In this document: in pieces, positions 17,265 to 26,053 of the stretch
Numbering within the stretch: the stretch's first letter is position 1
How the letters are laid out: every line of letters begins with the position of its first letter
Source: Mesorhizobium sp. ES1-4
GTDB taxonomy: Bacteria; Pseudomonadota; Alphaproteobacteria; Rhizobiales; Rhizobiaceae
Direction of reading: 5' to 3'
DNA: 64,000 bases
Assembly (NCBI RefSeq): GCF_020164745.1
Contig: NZ_JAIUGV010000012.1
Span: 104,822-168,821 of the forward strand
Translations under genes and position numbers: made by a program
The notes under the pieces: model-generated
Database searches by the model: none
Told to the model about the DNA's origin: nothing
The model's input: the letters and a program-made list of their open reading frames with translations, nothing else

Positions 17265-17278
17265 TTGATCTGGCGCAA
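17265..17278 (+). promoter_or_regulatory. Hybrid FNR/NnrR box for the cupredoxin gene
   Basis: TTGATCTGGCGCAA combines a TTGAT half with a CGCAA half. A class II start would give a 44-nt leader before ATG 17357. Confidence 0.65.
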
Positions 17279-17356
17279 GGACGGCATCCGCAAGCGCGAG
17301 CAGCATGGCGGTCGGGATTGAGGGCGCTTCCGCCGCCGTCCTGAAGGAGGATCGTC

Positions 17357-17848
17357 ATGAAAACCACATCGACGACTGCAGCTTTCGGGCTCGCTGCCGC
17401 CATGCTCATGGCCGGAGGCGCGGTCCAAGCCGCCGCGCTTGTCCAAGTCTCGCTGTGGGACAAAGGCGCGAGCATGGAGATGCCGATGGGTCTTGCCTAT
17501 GCAACGCCAGGCCTTGATCTGGCCAAGGCCACCATGGGCATCAAGGCCTTGCCTCGCGCGGTGAAGGCCGGGGAGGTTACATTCAACGTGAAAAATGACT
17601 CCAAGGACGGCGTTCACGAAATGATCGTGATGTACCTCGCCGATCCCAGCAAGCCGCTTCCTTACATTGAAGCCGAGAACAGGGTCGACGAAGACAAGGC
17701 CGGCGACAAGGGTGAGGTCTCGGAGCTCGATCCCGGCAAATCAGGTTCATTGACGGTCGAGCTGAAGGCTGGAAAATACCTGCTCATCTGCAACGTGCCA
17801 GGTCACTACGGGGCCGGCATGTGGACTGAATTCACCGTCGATCCGTAA
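17357..17848 (+). CDS. Exported cupredoxin (plastocyanin-like blue copper protein)
   Basis: The 163-residue precursor starts with a signal peptide (MKTTSTTAAFGLAAAMLMAGG..AA) and contains one cupredoxin domain. Copper ligands can be seen: HEMIV (first His) in the middle and CNVPGHYGAGM near the C-terminus (Cys, His, Met). It is longer than classical plastocyanin. A strong ribosome site (AAGGAGG) precedes the ATG, and a hybrid FNR/NnrR box lies 85 nt upstream. It is likely a periplasmic electron or copper carrier used at low oxygen or during denitrification; the partner is unknown. Confidence 0.87.
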   Translation: MKTTSTTAAFGLAAAMLMAGGAVQAAALVQVSLWDKGASMEMPMGLAYATPGLDLAKATMGIKALPRAVKAGEVTFNVKNDSKDGVHEMIVMYLADPSKPLPYIEAENRVDEDKAGDKGEVSELDPGKSGSLTVELKAGKYLLICNVPGHYGAGMWTEFTVDP

Positions 17849-17891
17849 CGTGGACGGCGGTTCGCGGTCTGACGCTAGGAATGCCGGGAGG

Positions 17892-17923
17892 CCGTCGTGC
17901 AGGCAGACCGTCGTGCAGGCAGG
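17892..17923. repeat. Two-copy 16-bp tandem repeat
   Basis: The 16-mer CCGTCGTGCAGGCAGR occurs twice head to tail between the cupredoxin gene and the hypothetical gene that follows. No function is suggested. Confidence 0.7.
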
Positions 17924-17988
17924 CAAAGTCGCCTTCCAAAGCTTTCCCAAGTGATCCAAAGGCCAAATCGCGCGATCGGCCTGAGTCG

Positions 17989-18375
17989 TCACGGCCGTTC
18001 CACGCGGGCAACCTGATAGGTATGCATGGCACCGTTGCGCTCGACCGACACATATTCGCCGGTCACGAACAACTCGTCGCCGAGATGGAAACCGATCTCG
18101 TCGTCGCGATCGCCATCGGCGTAGTCGAAGAACCACTGGCCGCCCGGCTTGCGCCTCAACCGGCCGATCAGATCTTCCTCGCCGGTGCGGAACCGGCGAA
18201 CACGGCAAGAGCCCCTGTGCGATCTCCACTCCTGCACATCGATGCGACCTTCGCCGGTCAATGGGGCCAGGAGATCATAGCCTTCCTGGCGGTCACCTTC
18301 CGGATGGCTTTTGTCGCGGGCAAGCAGCAACCGAATGTGACGGAATTTCGGGGTGAGATCCTTTGCAGTGGTCAT
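17989..18375 (-). CDS. Conserved small hypothetical protein under FNR/FixK control
   Basis: I do not recognise a named family for this 128-residue soluble protein. It is basic and charged, with a beta-rich central part (QWFFDYADGDRDDEIGFHLGDELFVTGEYVSV) that could form a small barrel. The ribosome site AAAGGAG is good and a perfect FNR/FixK box sits 54 nt upstream of the start, giving a 13-nt leader. It is likely a real low-oxygen gene of unknown function. It is downstream of trxC on the same strand but has its own operator. Confidence 0.7.
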   Translation of the reverse strand: MTTAKDLTPKFRHIRLLLARDKSHPEGDRQEGYDLLAPLTGEGRIDVQEWRSHRGSCRVRRFRTGEEDLIGRLRRKPGGQWFFDYADGDRDDEIGFHLGDELFVTGEYVSVERNGAMHTYQVARVERP

Positions 18376-18422
18376 GGCGAACTCCTTTGACGGAGTTCTA
18401 TCTCGCGGTAACAGGATGTGGC

Positions 18423-18436
18423 TTGATCCGCATCAA
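18423..18436 (-). promoter_or_regulatory. FNR/FixK box for the 17989-18375 gene
   Basis: TTGATCCGCATCAA is a perfect consensus site, centred 54 nt upstream of the start codon. Confidence 0.8.
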
Positions 18437-18507
18437 GGAAGGTTAGAAACCTGCCTTTCCTCAAAGGTCCGCCCACACGATGAGCGGATCCATTCGCGCG
18501 GCGACAT

Positions 18508-18963
18508 TCAGGCGGCGACCGTCGGCAGGCGGTCGCGAACCCACCTGACGATCTGGCCCGCGGTCATCGCGCCGGATGTGCGCGCGATCTCGCGCCCGCC
18601 GTGAAAGAGGATCATCGTCGGAATGCTACGGATACCGAACCTGGCCGCGACAGCCTGCTCATTGTCGGAATTGAGCTTGATCAGGCGAACATGCGGCTCC
18701 AACTCCTTGGCCGCGGATTCATATGCGGGAGCCATCGCCTTGCAGGGGCCACACCAGGGCGCCCAGACGTCGACGACGACCGGCAGGCTGCCGCGCGCGA
18801 TCTGACAATCGAAAATGCGGCTGTCGACGTCTTCCGGGTGACCCGAAAACAGCACGTTTCCGCACTTGCCGCATTTCGCCTCCATCGCATTGCGGGCCGG
18901 CGGCAGGCGATTGACCCCACCGCATTTGCTGCAAACCACCAGATTGTGCTGTGCCATGGCCAT
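18508..18963 (-). CDS. trxC: Thioredoxin 2 with N-terminal zinc finger
   Basis: This cytoplasmic disulfide reductase of 151 residues has an N-terminal zinc ribbon with two CxxC pairs (CSKCGG and CGKCGN), then a thioredoxin fold with the active site APWCGPCKAMAP and the cis-Pro segment SIPTMILF. This is the TrxC layout. The start is MAMAQHN at 18963 or MAQHN at 18957. It lies 24 nt downstream of the heavy-metal ATPase gene on the same strand and probably shares its transcript. Zinc-ribbon thioredoxins are often tied to oxidative stress. Confidence 0.93.
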   Translation of the reverse strand: MAMAQHNLVVCSKCGGVNRLPPARNAMEAKCGKCGNVLFSGHPEDVDSRIFDCQIARGSLPVVVDVWAPWCGPCKAMAPAYESAAKELEPHVRLIKLNSDNEQAVAARFGIRSIPTMILFHGGREIARTSGAMTAGQIVRWVRDRLPTVAA

Positions 18964-18987
18964 TCACCGATCTCGTTCTCGACACCA

Positions 18988-20841
18988 TTATGCGCGCCGC
19001 GGCCGTCCATCGCCAAGGGCGCGTAACGCGTTCAGGATTACCGCGACGTCGATCCCCTCCTGGATCAGCGCCCCGGCGACAGGCGTGATCTGTCCCATGG
19101 CCGCGGCCGCCATTGCCAGTCCCGACAGCGCCAGCCCGGCAACAATGCTTTGCAGGGCGATCGCCCGCGTTCGCCGTGCGATCCGCACCGCATCCGCGAC
19201 CGGCTGCAGACGGTCGGTCAGCACGATGACGTCGGCTGCCTCGGAGGAGGCGGTCGCGCCACGTGCTCCCATGGCGACACCGACCGTCGCGGCCGCCAGT
19301 GCAGGGGCATCGTTGATACCGTCGCCGGCCATCATCGTCGGCGCCAGGGCTTTCTCGGCTTCGACGGTCGCGACTTTTTGGGCGGGGGTCGCGTCGGCCA
19401 CAACGGCGTCGAGGTCGAGCGAAGCGGAAATGCGCTTCGCCGCCACGACATCGTCGCCCGTGAGCATGATCATGCGTGCAATGCCGGCCGAGCGCAGCTT
19501 GCCGATCGCATCCCGCGCATCGACGCGCAGGGCGTCCCCGAATGTGAATACACCGGCAAGCCGTCCGCCGAGTGCTACAAAAACCCTGAGCACCGGTTCG
19601 TCCCGGTATCTTTCTTCGCCGCTTTTCGCCCAACGGGGCAACGGCCTGTTGGCGAGCACGAGAGCCTGGGATCCCGCCGTGACAGGCATGTCTTCGACGC
19701 AGCCGGCCAGACCCGCGCCGCGATGCTCCCGCACATCATGCGGATGCGAAAGCATCAGATGCCTGGCGCGCGCCGCCCGGATGATCGAGTCGGCGAGAAC
19801 GTGGTGCGAGGCCTGCTCCAGGGATGCCAACTTTTGCAGCAGATGGTCGGCATCGAGGCCGGGTTCAGCTTCAATCTCGATGAGTTCGGCGCCCCCGATG
19901 GTCAAGGTCCCCGTCTTGTCAAAGATCGCGGTCCTGACTTGGGCGAGGGCCTCCAGGGCCGCCGAGCCCTTCATCAGGATGCCGGCACGCGCGGCGCGCG
20001 ATACGCCGCCGATAAAGGCAACCGGCGCGGCGAGGATGAGCGGGCAAGGCGTCGCGACGACCAGCACGGCGAGCGCCCGGATGGGATCGCCGGAGATGTA
20101 CCAGGCGAGGCCGGAAACCAGCAAAGTGGCAGGCAGCAGGAACAGGGCGAAGCGGTCGGCCATGCGAATGAAAGGCGCTTTGACAGTCTGCGCTGCCGCG
20201 ACCATGCGCACGATCGCGGCATAAGTGCTCTGGTCCGCGCGCGCGGAGGCCCGCATGTTGAAAGTTTCGCCCGCATTGATGGTTCCGCTGCGCAGCATGT
20301 CGCCCGCATTTCGCCGCTGCGGCAGCGGCTCCCCGGTCACCGCAGACTCGTCGAGCGATGCCGACGGGTCGAGCAGGATGCCGTCCACGGGCAGCAGCTC
20401 GCCGGCGCGCACCAGGAGATCGTCACCGACAGCGACCTCTTCAACCCGAACCATTTCTGTTCCATTCGCCGACCTGCGATGCGCGACACGCGGCGAGCGA
20501 TCGGTCAATGCCTTGAGACTGCGCTCGGCGCGGCCGCGGGCAAAGTCCTCGAGCACGGTGCCGCCGGCATACATGATCGCGACCACCACCGCTGCCAGCG
20601 GCTGGCCGAGCAGCAGCGCAGCCGACATCGATACAAGCGCAATCGCATCGACGCCGAAGCGGCCGATCCAGAAATCACGCAGAATGGAGATGGCGAGAGC
20701 TCCGACCACAGGCAAGGTCGCGATCGTCCAGATCGTGTCGGCCTCAAGCGGGCCGATCCCGGTTTGCCGAACGACGAAGCCAATGGCAAGGCCCAGGATG
20801 GGCAAGACCAGCAACAGGCGTCGGAGGATGGACTCGTTCAT
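18988..20841 (-). CDS. P1B-type heavy-metal transporting ATPase with TPCP motif
   Basis: The 617-residue membrane ATPase has the phosphorylation motif DKTGTLT, an actuator segment TGEPLP, and the hinge GDGINDAPAL. The metal-site helix reads ATPCPLILAAPVAF: a TPC in place of the CPC of copper pumps. There is no N-terminal metal-binding domain. TPC pumps have been grouped as P1B-5 and one rhizobial member (Nia of Sinorhizobium meliloti) exports Ni/Fe; this protein lacks that protein's hemerythrin tail, so the metal is uncertain. ATG 20841 begins the first helix block; the frame is open to 21063, but that part overlaps the divergent gene's promoter. trxC follows closely. Confidence 0.85.
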   Translation of the reverse strand: MNESILRRLLLVLPILGLAIGFVVRQTGIGPLEADTIWTIATLPVVGALAISILRDFWIGRFGVDAIALVSMSAALLLGQPLAAVVVAIMYAGGTVLEDFARGRAERSLKALTDRSPRVAHRRSANGTEMVRVEEVAVGDDLLVRAGELLPVDGILLDPSASLDESAVTGEPLPQRRNAGDMLRSGTINAGETFNMRASARADQSTYAAIVRMVAAAQTVKAPFIRMADRFALFLLPATLLVSGLAWYISGDPIRALAVLVVATPCPLILAAPVAFIGGVSRAARAGILMKGSAALEALAQVRTAIFDKTGTLTIGGAELIEIEAEPGLDADHLLQKLASLEQASHHVLADSIIRAARARHLMLSHPHDVREHRGAGLAGCVEDMPVTAGSQALVLANRPLPRWAKSGEERYRDEPVLRVFVALGGRLAGVFTFGDALRVDARDAIGKLRSAGIARMIMLTGDDVVAAKRISASLDLDAVVADATPAQKVATVEAEKALAPTMMAGDGINDAPALAAATVGVAMGARGATASSEAADVIVLTDRLQPVADAVRIARRTRAIALQSIVAGLALSGLAMAAAAMGQITPVAGALIQEGIDVAVILNALRALGDGRPRRA

Positions 20842-20937
20842 GCGATGCCTTCCGATAGGTCGCTGCTCGCCAATTTCCGCCAGCGCTGACGCGCGCCGAA
20901 CTCGACCGACAGCTAATCGCAAGAACTGGCGAACGCT

Positions 20938-20951
20938 TTGATCCAACGCAA
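20938..20951 (+). promoter_or_regulatory. Hybrid FNR/NnrR box between the metal ATPase and the acyl-CoA synthetase gene
   Basis: TTGATCCAACGCAA is centred 58 nt upstream of GTG 21003 (17-nt leader predicted) and about 103 nt upstream of the divergent ATPase start. The placement favours the acyl-CoA synthetase gene. Confidence 0.65.
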
Positions 20952-21002
20952 CGAACGGGCCGGATCGAACGGCGATCATCGCCACGAACAGGAGACGCAG
21001 GG

Positions 21003-23684
21003 GTGACGATCCGAAATCTGGAACATGCGTTCGCCCCGAAGTCGGTTGCCGTTTTCGGCGCATCGCCGCGTGACGGCTCGGTCGCCCGCGTCGTGCTCGA
21101 AAACATCGTCAGCGGCGGGTTCGAGGGTGATATCTGGGCGGTCAACCCGAAATACCGGCAAGTGGCCGGTCGGCCATGCTATCGCAAGGCGGCCGATCTT
21201 CCGGGTGTTCCCGACCTTGGTGTTATCGTCACGCCACCCGAGGCAGTTCCCGGCATCGTGCGCGACCTTGCTGACAAGGGCACGCGGGCGGCAGTTGTTA
21301 TCACCGCCGGGCTTACGCGCGAGAACGGCCTGCGCCAGGCGATGCTCGATGCGGCCAGGCCCACTGTTTTCCGCATCATTGGGCCGAACACGGTCGGTCT
21401 GATGATCCCGCCGCTACGGCTCAATGCCGGATTCGCGCATATGGCGGCCGGGCCCGGCAACATCGCGCTGCTGTCGCAATCCGGCGCCATTGCCACCTCC
21501 CTCATCGACTGGGCGGCCGACAACAATGTCGGTTTCTCACAGATCGTCTCCCTGGGCGACATGGCGGATGTCGACGTGGGGGATTGCCTCGACATGCTGG
21601 CGGGCGACAGGCACACGCGGGCGATCGTGATGTATCTCGAAACCATTCCCAATCCGCGCAAGTTCATCTCGGCCGCGCGCGCGGCGGCTCGCATCAAGCC
21701 GGTGATCACGATCAAGTCGGGCCGGCACGAGCAATCCGCAAAAGCGGCCGCGACCCACACGGGCGCGCTGTCGGGGGCCGATCGCGTCGTCGACGCGGCA
21801 TTGCTGCGCGCCGGCATCCTGCGCGTCAAAGGCCTGACCGAGCTGTTCGATGCGGTTGAAACGACCGCTCGTTTCGCTCCGTTGGAAAGAGCCCGCGTCG
21901 GCATCGTCACCAATGGCGGCGGCGCCGGCGTGCTTGCCGTCGATCAGCTCATCGAAGGCAATGGGGAACTGGCCGACCTGTCGCGGGAAACGATCGCCCG
22001 CCTGGATGGCATCCTGCCGGGCACATGGTCCCGCGCCAACCCGGTCGACATCATCGGCGACGCTCCGCCAGAGCGCTATCGGGCCGCGATCGAGGCCGTC
22101 GTGGCCGATGCCGGCACCGACGTCGTCCTGGTCATGAACTGCCCGACAGCGCTCGGCTTGCCGCTTGCCGCGGCAAGCGCGGTGGCGGCGCTCGCGCAAG
22201 ACGGCAAGATTGACGGCAAACCTGTCCTGACCTGCTGGCTCGGTGAACACACGGCGCGCGCCGGGCGACAGATCCTTCAGAATGCCGGCATTGCCAGCTT
22301 CGAAACGCCGGCGGATGCCGCAACCGCCGTCTCCTACCTCAGTGAGTGGTCGCGTGCCCAGCGGGCATTGATGCGCACCCCGCCGAACCGCGGCGTTGAC
22401 AATGCGAGCCACCGAGAAGCCGTGCTTGCCTTGTTCCGGCAGGTCGCGAAGGAGGGGCGGCGAATGCTGACCGAGCCCGAAGCCAAGGCGGCAATTTCCG
22501 CCTACGGCATCGCGGTACCGGAAACCATCGTCGCCAAATCTCCTGCCGAAGCGGAAGCGGCGGCTGGCCGGCTCCTCGAGACGTCCGAACAGGTCGTGGT
22601 CAAGCTCCTATCCAAGACGATCTCTCACAAGTCGGATGTTGGCGGGGTTGTGCTCAACATCGTCGATGCCGCGGCAGCAGGGGAGGCGGCGCGCGCAATC
22701 GAGGCGCGCGTGCGCAAGCAGACGCCGCAAGCCGATATCGAGGGCTATGCCGTTCAGCCCATGGTGGTGCGAAAGCAGGCGCAGGAGCTCATCCTCGGCA
22801 TGAGCCGGGATCCGATCTTCGGGCCGGCCATCCTGTTTGGAGCCGGCGGCGTGGCGGTCGAGGCGATAGATGACACAGCGATCGCGTTGCCCCCGCTCGA
22901 CGATGTCCTTGCCGGCGACCTGATCGGGCAAACGCGGATCGGCCGCCTGCTCGCCGGATACCGCGATCGCGCACCGGCGCACCGGCAGGCGATCATCGCG
23001 GCGCTGAACGGGCTGTCGCAGATGATCGTCGACTTTCCCTGCCTCGTTTCGATGGACATCAACCCGCTGTTGGCCGACTCCGACGGCGCGATTGCGCTTG
23101 ACGCCCGCATCGAGATCGAGCCGCAACGCGTCGAGGAGGCGGGGCCGAACCCGGCGCTTGCCGTCAGGCCTTATCCGTCGGGTTGGGAAAGGGAGTTTTT
23201 GGGAGGCGCTACGAACTATCACATCCGGCCGATCAAGCCGGCCGACATCGCGCTCTATCCCGAATTCCTTGCCAGGATTTCACCAGACGATCTGCGCCTG
23301 CGTTTTCTGTCGCCGCGCAAGAGCTTCTCCGACCAGTCGCTGAAGCGGCTCACCCAACTCGACTACGACCGCGACATGGCCTTCGTCGCCCTGGAGACGA
23401 ACTCCGGTGCGCTGAGCGGCATTGGCCGCCTGTCTTGCGATCCGGACCACGCTGTCGCCGAATATGCCTTGCTGGTGCGTACGGATCTGCAAGGTCATGG
23501 TCTGGGCTGGGAGTTGCTCAGGCAACTGGTCGATTATGCCAAGGCCGACGGCATCGATCGAATCGAAGGGATAATGCTTGGCGAGAACACGACAATGCTG
23601 GCCATGTGCCGCGAGTTCGGCTTCTCGACAAGGCGTCATCCCAGTGAACCCGGCCTTGTCGAGGCAACTCTCGAACTCCGTTGA
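21003..23684 (+). CDS. ADP-forming acyl-CoA synthetase fused to a GNAT acetyltransferase domain
   Basis: The 893-residue protein combines an NDP-forming acyl-CoA synthetase with a C-terminal GNAT domain. Residues 1-130 form the CoA-binding Rossmann domain (SVAVFGASPRDGSV), residues 140-460 two flavodoxin-like ligase domains including GRHEQSAKAAATHTGALSG, residues 480-700 an ATP-grasp domain, and residues 725-890 the GNAT fold with RTDLQGHGLGWELL. Enterobacterial Pat (YfiQ), with the same fusion, acetylates proteins but its synthetase half is inactive; here the conserved THTGALSG loop is kept, so acyl-CoA/ATP synthesis remains possible. GTG 21003 is supported by AGGAG 8 nt upstream. It is divergent from the metal ATPase and has a hybrid FNR box. 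Confidence 0.9.
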   Translation: MTIRNLEHAFAPKSVAVFGASPRDGSVARVVLENIVSGGFEGDIWAVNPKYRQVAGRPCYRKAADLPGVPDLGVIVTPPEAVPGIVRDLADKGTRAAVVITAGLTRENGLRQAMLDAARPTVFRIIGPNTVGLMIPPLRLNAGFAHMAAGPGNIALLSQSGAIATSLIDWAADNNVGFSQIVSLGDMADVDVGDCLDMLAGDRHTRAIVMYLETIPNPRKFISAARAAARIKPVITIKSGRHEQSAKAAATHTGALSGADRVVDAALLRAGILRVKGLTELFDAVETTARFAPLERARVGIVTNGGGAGVLAVDQLIEGNGELADLSRETIARLDGILPGTWSRANPVDIIGDAPPERYRAAIEAVVADAGTDVVLVMNCPTALGLPLAAASAVAALAQDGKIDGKPVLTCWLGEHTARAGRQILQNAGIASFETPADAATAVSYLSEWSRAQRALMRTPPNRGVDNASHREAVLALFRQVAKEGRRMLTEPEAKAAISAYGIAVPETIVAKSPAEAEAAAGRLLETSEQVVVKLLSKTISHKSDVGGVVLNIVDAAAAGEAARAIEARVRKQTPQADIEGYAVQPMVVRKQAQELILGMSRDPIFGPAILFGAGGVAVEAIDDTAIALPPLDDVLAGDLIGQTRIGRLLAGYRDRAPAHRQAIIAALNGLSQMIVDFPCLVSMDINPLLADSDGAIALDARIEIEPQRVEEAGPNPALAVRPYPSGWEREFLGGATNYHIRPIKPADIALYPEFLARISPDDLRLRFLSPRKSFSDQSLKRLTQLDYDRDMAFVALETNSGALSGIGRLSCDPDHAVAEYALLVRTDLQGHGLGWELLRQLVDYAKADGIDRIEGIMLGENTTMLAMCREFGFSTRRHPSEPGLVEATLELR

Positions 23685-23710
23685 GGCCATCGCCTTGCCG
23701 CGCCGGAGGC

Positions 23711-25327
23711 TTATGCGCAGCCGTCGGGCGCATCACTCCGGGAGACCCGTCTCAACTCCGCGACAATGTCGGCGAGTTCTTGATCGGCGTCGACTTCTTG
23801 CCAGTTGGAACGGGTGGTATTGCGCTGCAATTGCCTGGAGAGGATATCTATCGTGGCGTCTGAAGGACCGCCCTTGCGTTCACTGACTCGCCGCCAAAGC
23901 ACGAGCGGGTCGGCCTCCAACCAGAATCCGTAAAATTCCACAGCCCGGCTGCGCGCCGCGTTCTCGATCCGCTGACGATCGGCCGGTCTGTCGAACACAG
24001 CGTCGGCGACGACCGAGCCGCCCTCCGAAAGGATCAGGCCGGCGCGCCAGGCCATGTCGCGATAGACGCGGTCCGAAACGTCCGGCCGGTAGGCTTTGTC
24101 CGGCAGCCTGGTCTCGGCCGGCACACCATGCATGGCCTTGCGGATACGGTCGCTTTCGACAATGCGGGCGCCGGGCGGCGCGCCTATATGGGCGGCGAGC
24201 GCCTCCGCGACGGTCGTCTTGCCGGAGCCGCTGAGGCCACCGATGGCAACGAGCCGCGGCGGTGTTTCCTGGAGAAATGTTCGGGCAAGGTCGAAATAGG
24301 ACCTGGCCTCGGCGGTCAATTTGTCGGAATTGGCACTGCCTTCCGCGACCTGCGTTGCGGTGACATGCGCCCGGACAGCAGCCCGCACCGCCATGAAGAA
24401 GGGCAGCAGGATGAAACCGTCCTCATCGTCGGCTTCATCGAGATAGCGGTTCATCACAAGATTGGCGTACTGCGGTAGACCGCGATGCCAAAGATCCATC
24501 AACAGGAAAGCCAAATCGTACAAAACGTCGATGGTGGCGATCTGGTCGTTGAATTCGATGCAATCGAAGAGGCGGGGCTCTGCGTCGAGAAGGCAGATGT
24601 TGCGCAGATGCAGATCGCCATGGCAGCGGCGGATCCTGCCTGCGGCTTCGCGGCGGTCGAGCAATCCTGAATGCCCGGCCAGGGCAAAGCGGAAGGCGTC
24701 GCCAAAGGTCTCGATTTCCGCCTTTGTGAAAACATGGCTGGTGGCAAAGCCGGCCTCGTTGATGTCGAGCACGCCAGCCAGGTTGGACGAGCCGGTGCCA
24801 TTGTGGATCGTCGGCGCGGCACGATGGTAGCCGACGATCATGCGCGCAACCGCCGTCATCAGCGACGGCGTCAATTCTCCCGCGGCGGCCATGCGATCAA
24901 GAAGCCTTGACTGGTCGAAGCGGATCATCTCGATCGCCGCGTCGACCATCCGCCCGGTGCCGTCAAAAGCCAGTTTGCCGGACGCCTCGCGCGTGATACG
25001 ACGCACTCCCAGATAAAGGCCGGGAGCGGTCTTTGAGTTGAGCTCCACCTCTTTCTCGCAGGCGGCGAGCCTGAGGGCCGGCGCCGAGAAGTCGACATAG
25101 GGCAGCTTGACCGCGCGTTTCATCTTGTAGGCGCGGTCGCCAGTCAGAAAAATACGCGAGATATGCGTCTCGATCGCCTCGACAGGCCCAGTCGCGCCGT
25201 ATGAAACAGGATCGGACAGAAACGCGGTAGCGGCTTGCTGGTCGTCAATAATCAGGGCCGGTCTCCTTGGTGCGTCTTGCGCAATTCGTTTCCGCGACCT
25301 GGGCTCATTGCTGCAATGTCCGGACAT
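23711..25327 (-). CDS. Fusion of an aminoglycoside-phosphotransferase-like domain with a P-loop kinase
   Basis: The protein is about 538 residues. The N-terminal 320 residues resemble the APH/protein-kinase-like fold, with the catalytic loop RRCHGDLHLRNICLLD and a following FNDQIATIDVLYDLAFL metal-binding region. The C-terminal 180 residues carry a Walker A motif GGLSGSGKTTVAEALA and look like a small-molecule kinase. Such two-domain proteins are widespread in proteobacteria but their substrate is not known to me. The start is uncertain: I chose ATG 25327 because DNA upstream of about 25377 is a universal-stress-protein remnant on the other strand. No FNR box is seen. Confidence 0.75.
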   Translation of the reverse strand: MSGHCSNEPRSRKRIAQDAPRRPALIIDDQQAATAFLSDPVSYGATGPVEAIETHISRIFLTGDRAYKMKRAVKLPYVDFSAPALRLAACEKEVELNSKTAPGLYLGVRRITREASGKLAFDGTGRMVDAAIEMIRFDQSRLLDRMAAAGELTPSLMTAVARMIVGYHRAAPTIHNGTGSSNLAGVLDINEAGFATSHVFTKAEIETFGDAFRFALAGHSGLLDRREAAGRIRRCHGDLHLRNICLLDAEPRLFDCIEFNDQIATIDVLYDLAFLLMDLWHRGLPQYANLVMNRYLDEADDEDGFILLPFFMAVRAAVRAHVTATQVAEGSANSDKLTAEARSYFDLARTFLQETPPRLVAIGGLSGSGKTTVAEALAAHIGAPPGARIVESDRIRKAMHGVPAETRLPDKAYRPDVSDRVYRDMAWRAGLILSEGGSVVADAVFDRPADRQRIENAARSRAVEFYGFWLEADPLVLWRRVSERKGGPSDATIDILSRQLQRNTTRSNWQEVDADQELADIVAELRRVSRSDAPDGCA

Positions 25328-25376
25328 AACCCGCCAATTCATGGATCCGTTCCTCGGTAACGATCTCTCCCGCGTT

Positions 25377-25460
25377 CGGGCCGATCTGGTGGTCGTGGGC
25401 ACCTATGGTCATTCCCGGTTGCGCGAGCGCATTTTCGGAGGGGTCACCAAGTCCATCAAG
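25377..25460 (+). pseudogene. C-terminal fragment of a universal stress protein
   Basis: The plus frame reads RADLVVVGTYGHSRLRERI followed by FGGVTKSIK, which is the ATP-loop and C-terminal signature of UspA proteins (compare HADLIVSGAYGHSRLREWAF in the USP at 31295). No USP sequence precedes it, so it is a broken piece. It overlaps, antisense, the possible N-terminal extension of the kinase gene. A USP N-terminal fragment lies at 27920-28034 on the other strand. Confidence 0.75.
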
Positions 25461-25466
25461 GCACGA

Positions 25467-25913
25467 CTACTCGCTTGCTTCTCGGCCGGACACCTGTTCG
25501 ATCAGAATCCGAAAGAAGACGTGCGGTGCACTGTCTGCCGTCAGAGGGAGGACGGGCTTGAGCGCGCCAGGCTCCCACCAGTCGGAATGCTTGCTCAAGA
25601 CCGACCAGGCATGATCCCGTTGAAGCTTGTGGCCAATCCGGTCGGTGAGTTCTTCATAGCGGCCATCGACAACGACGCTCTTCCATGCCCGCCCCTGGCC
25701 ATGTTCGTCGACCTGGACGGACACCAGCGGATTTGCCCGCATCCATTCGATCTTCTTGCCAGGCAGGGAAAATGCGTAGAGATGAGCATCCGAGTACGCG
25801 TAGTAAAAGGGCACGACGTAGGGCTGCGCGTCCTTTGCACAAGCCAGCCGGCCAACACGATTGGCCGTCAGCAATTTGGTGCATTCCAAAGCGGAAAGCG
25901 TGCGGATCAGCAT
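25467..25913 (-). CDS. Pyridoxamine 5'-phosphate oxidase-like flavin-binding protein
   Basis: The 148-residue protein has the split-barrel flavin-binding fold: LSALECTKLLTANRVGRLAC at the N-terminus, then QPYVVPFYYAYSDAHLYAFS, GKKIEWMRANPLVSVQVDE and a C-terminal FFRILIEQVSGREA. This is typical of the PNPOx-like family that binds FMN, F420 or haem, not of true PdxH. ATG 25913 has AGGAG upstream. It lies after the DUF2267 gene on the same strand with a 140-nt gap and may share its FNR-type promoter. The reaction is unknown. Confidence 0.82.
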   Translation of the reverse strand: MLIRTLSALECTKLLTANRVGRLACAKDAQPYVVPFYYAYSDAHLYAFSLPGKKIEWMRANPLVSVQVDEHGQGRAWKSVVVDGRYEELTDRIGHKLQRDHAWSVLSKHSDWWEPGALKPVLPLTADSAPHVFFRILIEQVSGREASE

Positions 25914-26053
25914 CGATGCGATCTCCTGTTCTTCTCGGTTTTTGAGGGCTGGCCGGCCGGCGGTAGCGCCAGCACAACGGACTGTTGAAACTGAAGGCCT
26001 TGCAGTTCCATGCCGGGCTTCATCCCAGCGTCTTCCCAGTCCTGGAACATGGG

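Noticed and set aside
25308..25988. 226-codon plus frame containing the USP fragment as an intact gene
   Set aside because: Only about 28 codons resemble a USP; the rest is antisense to the PNPOx-like gene.
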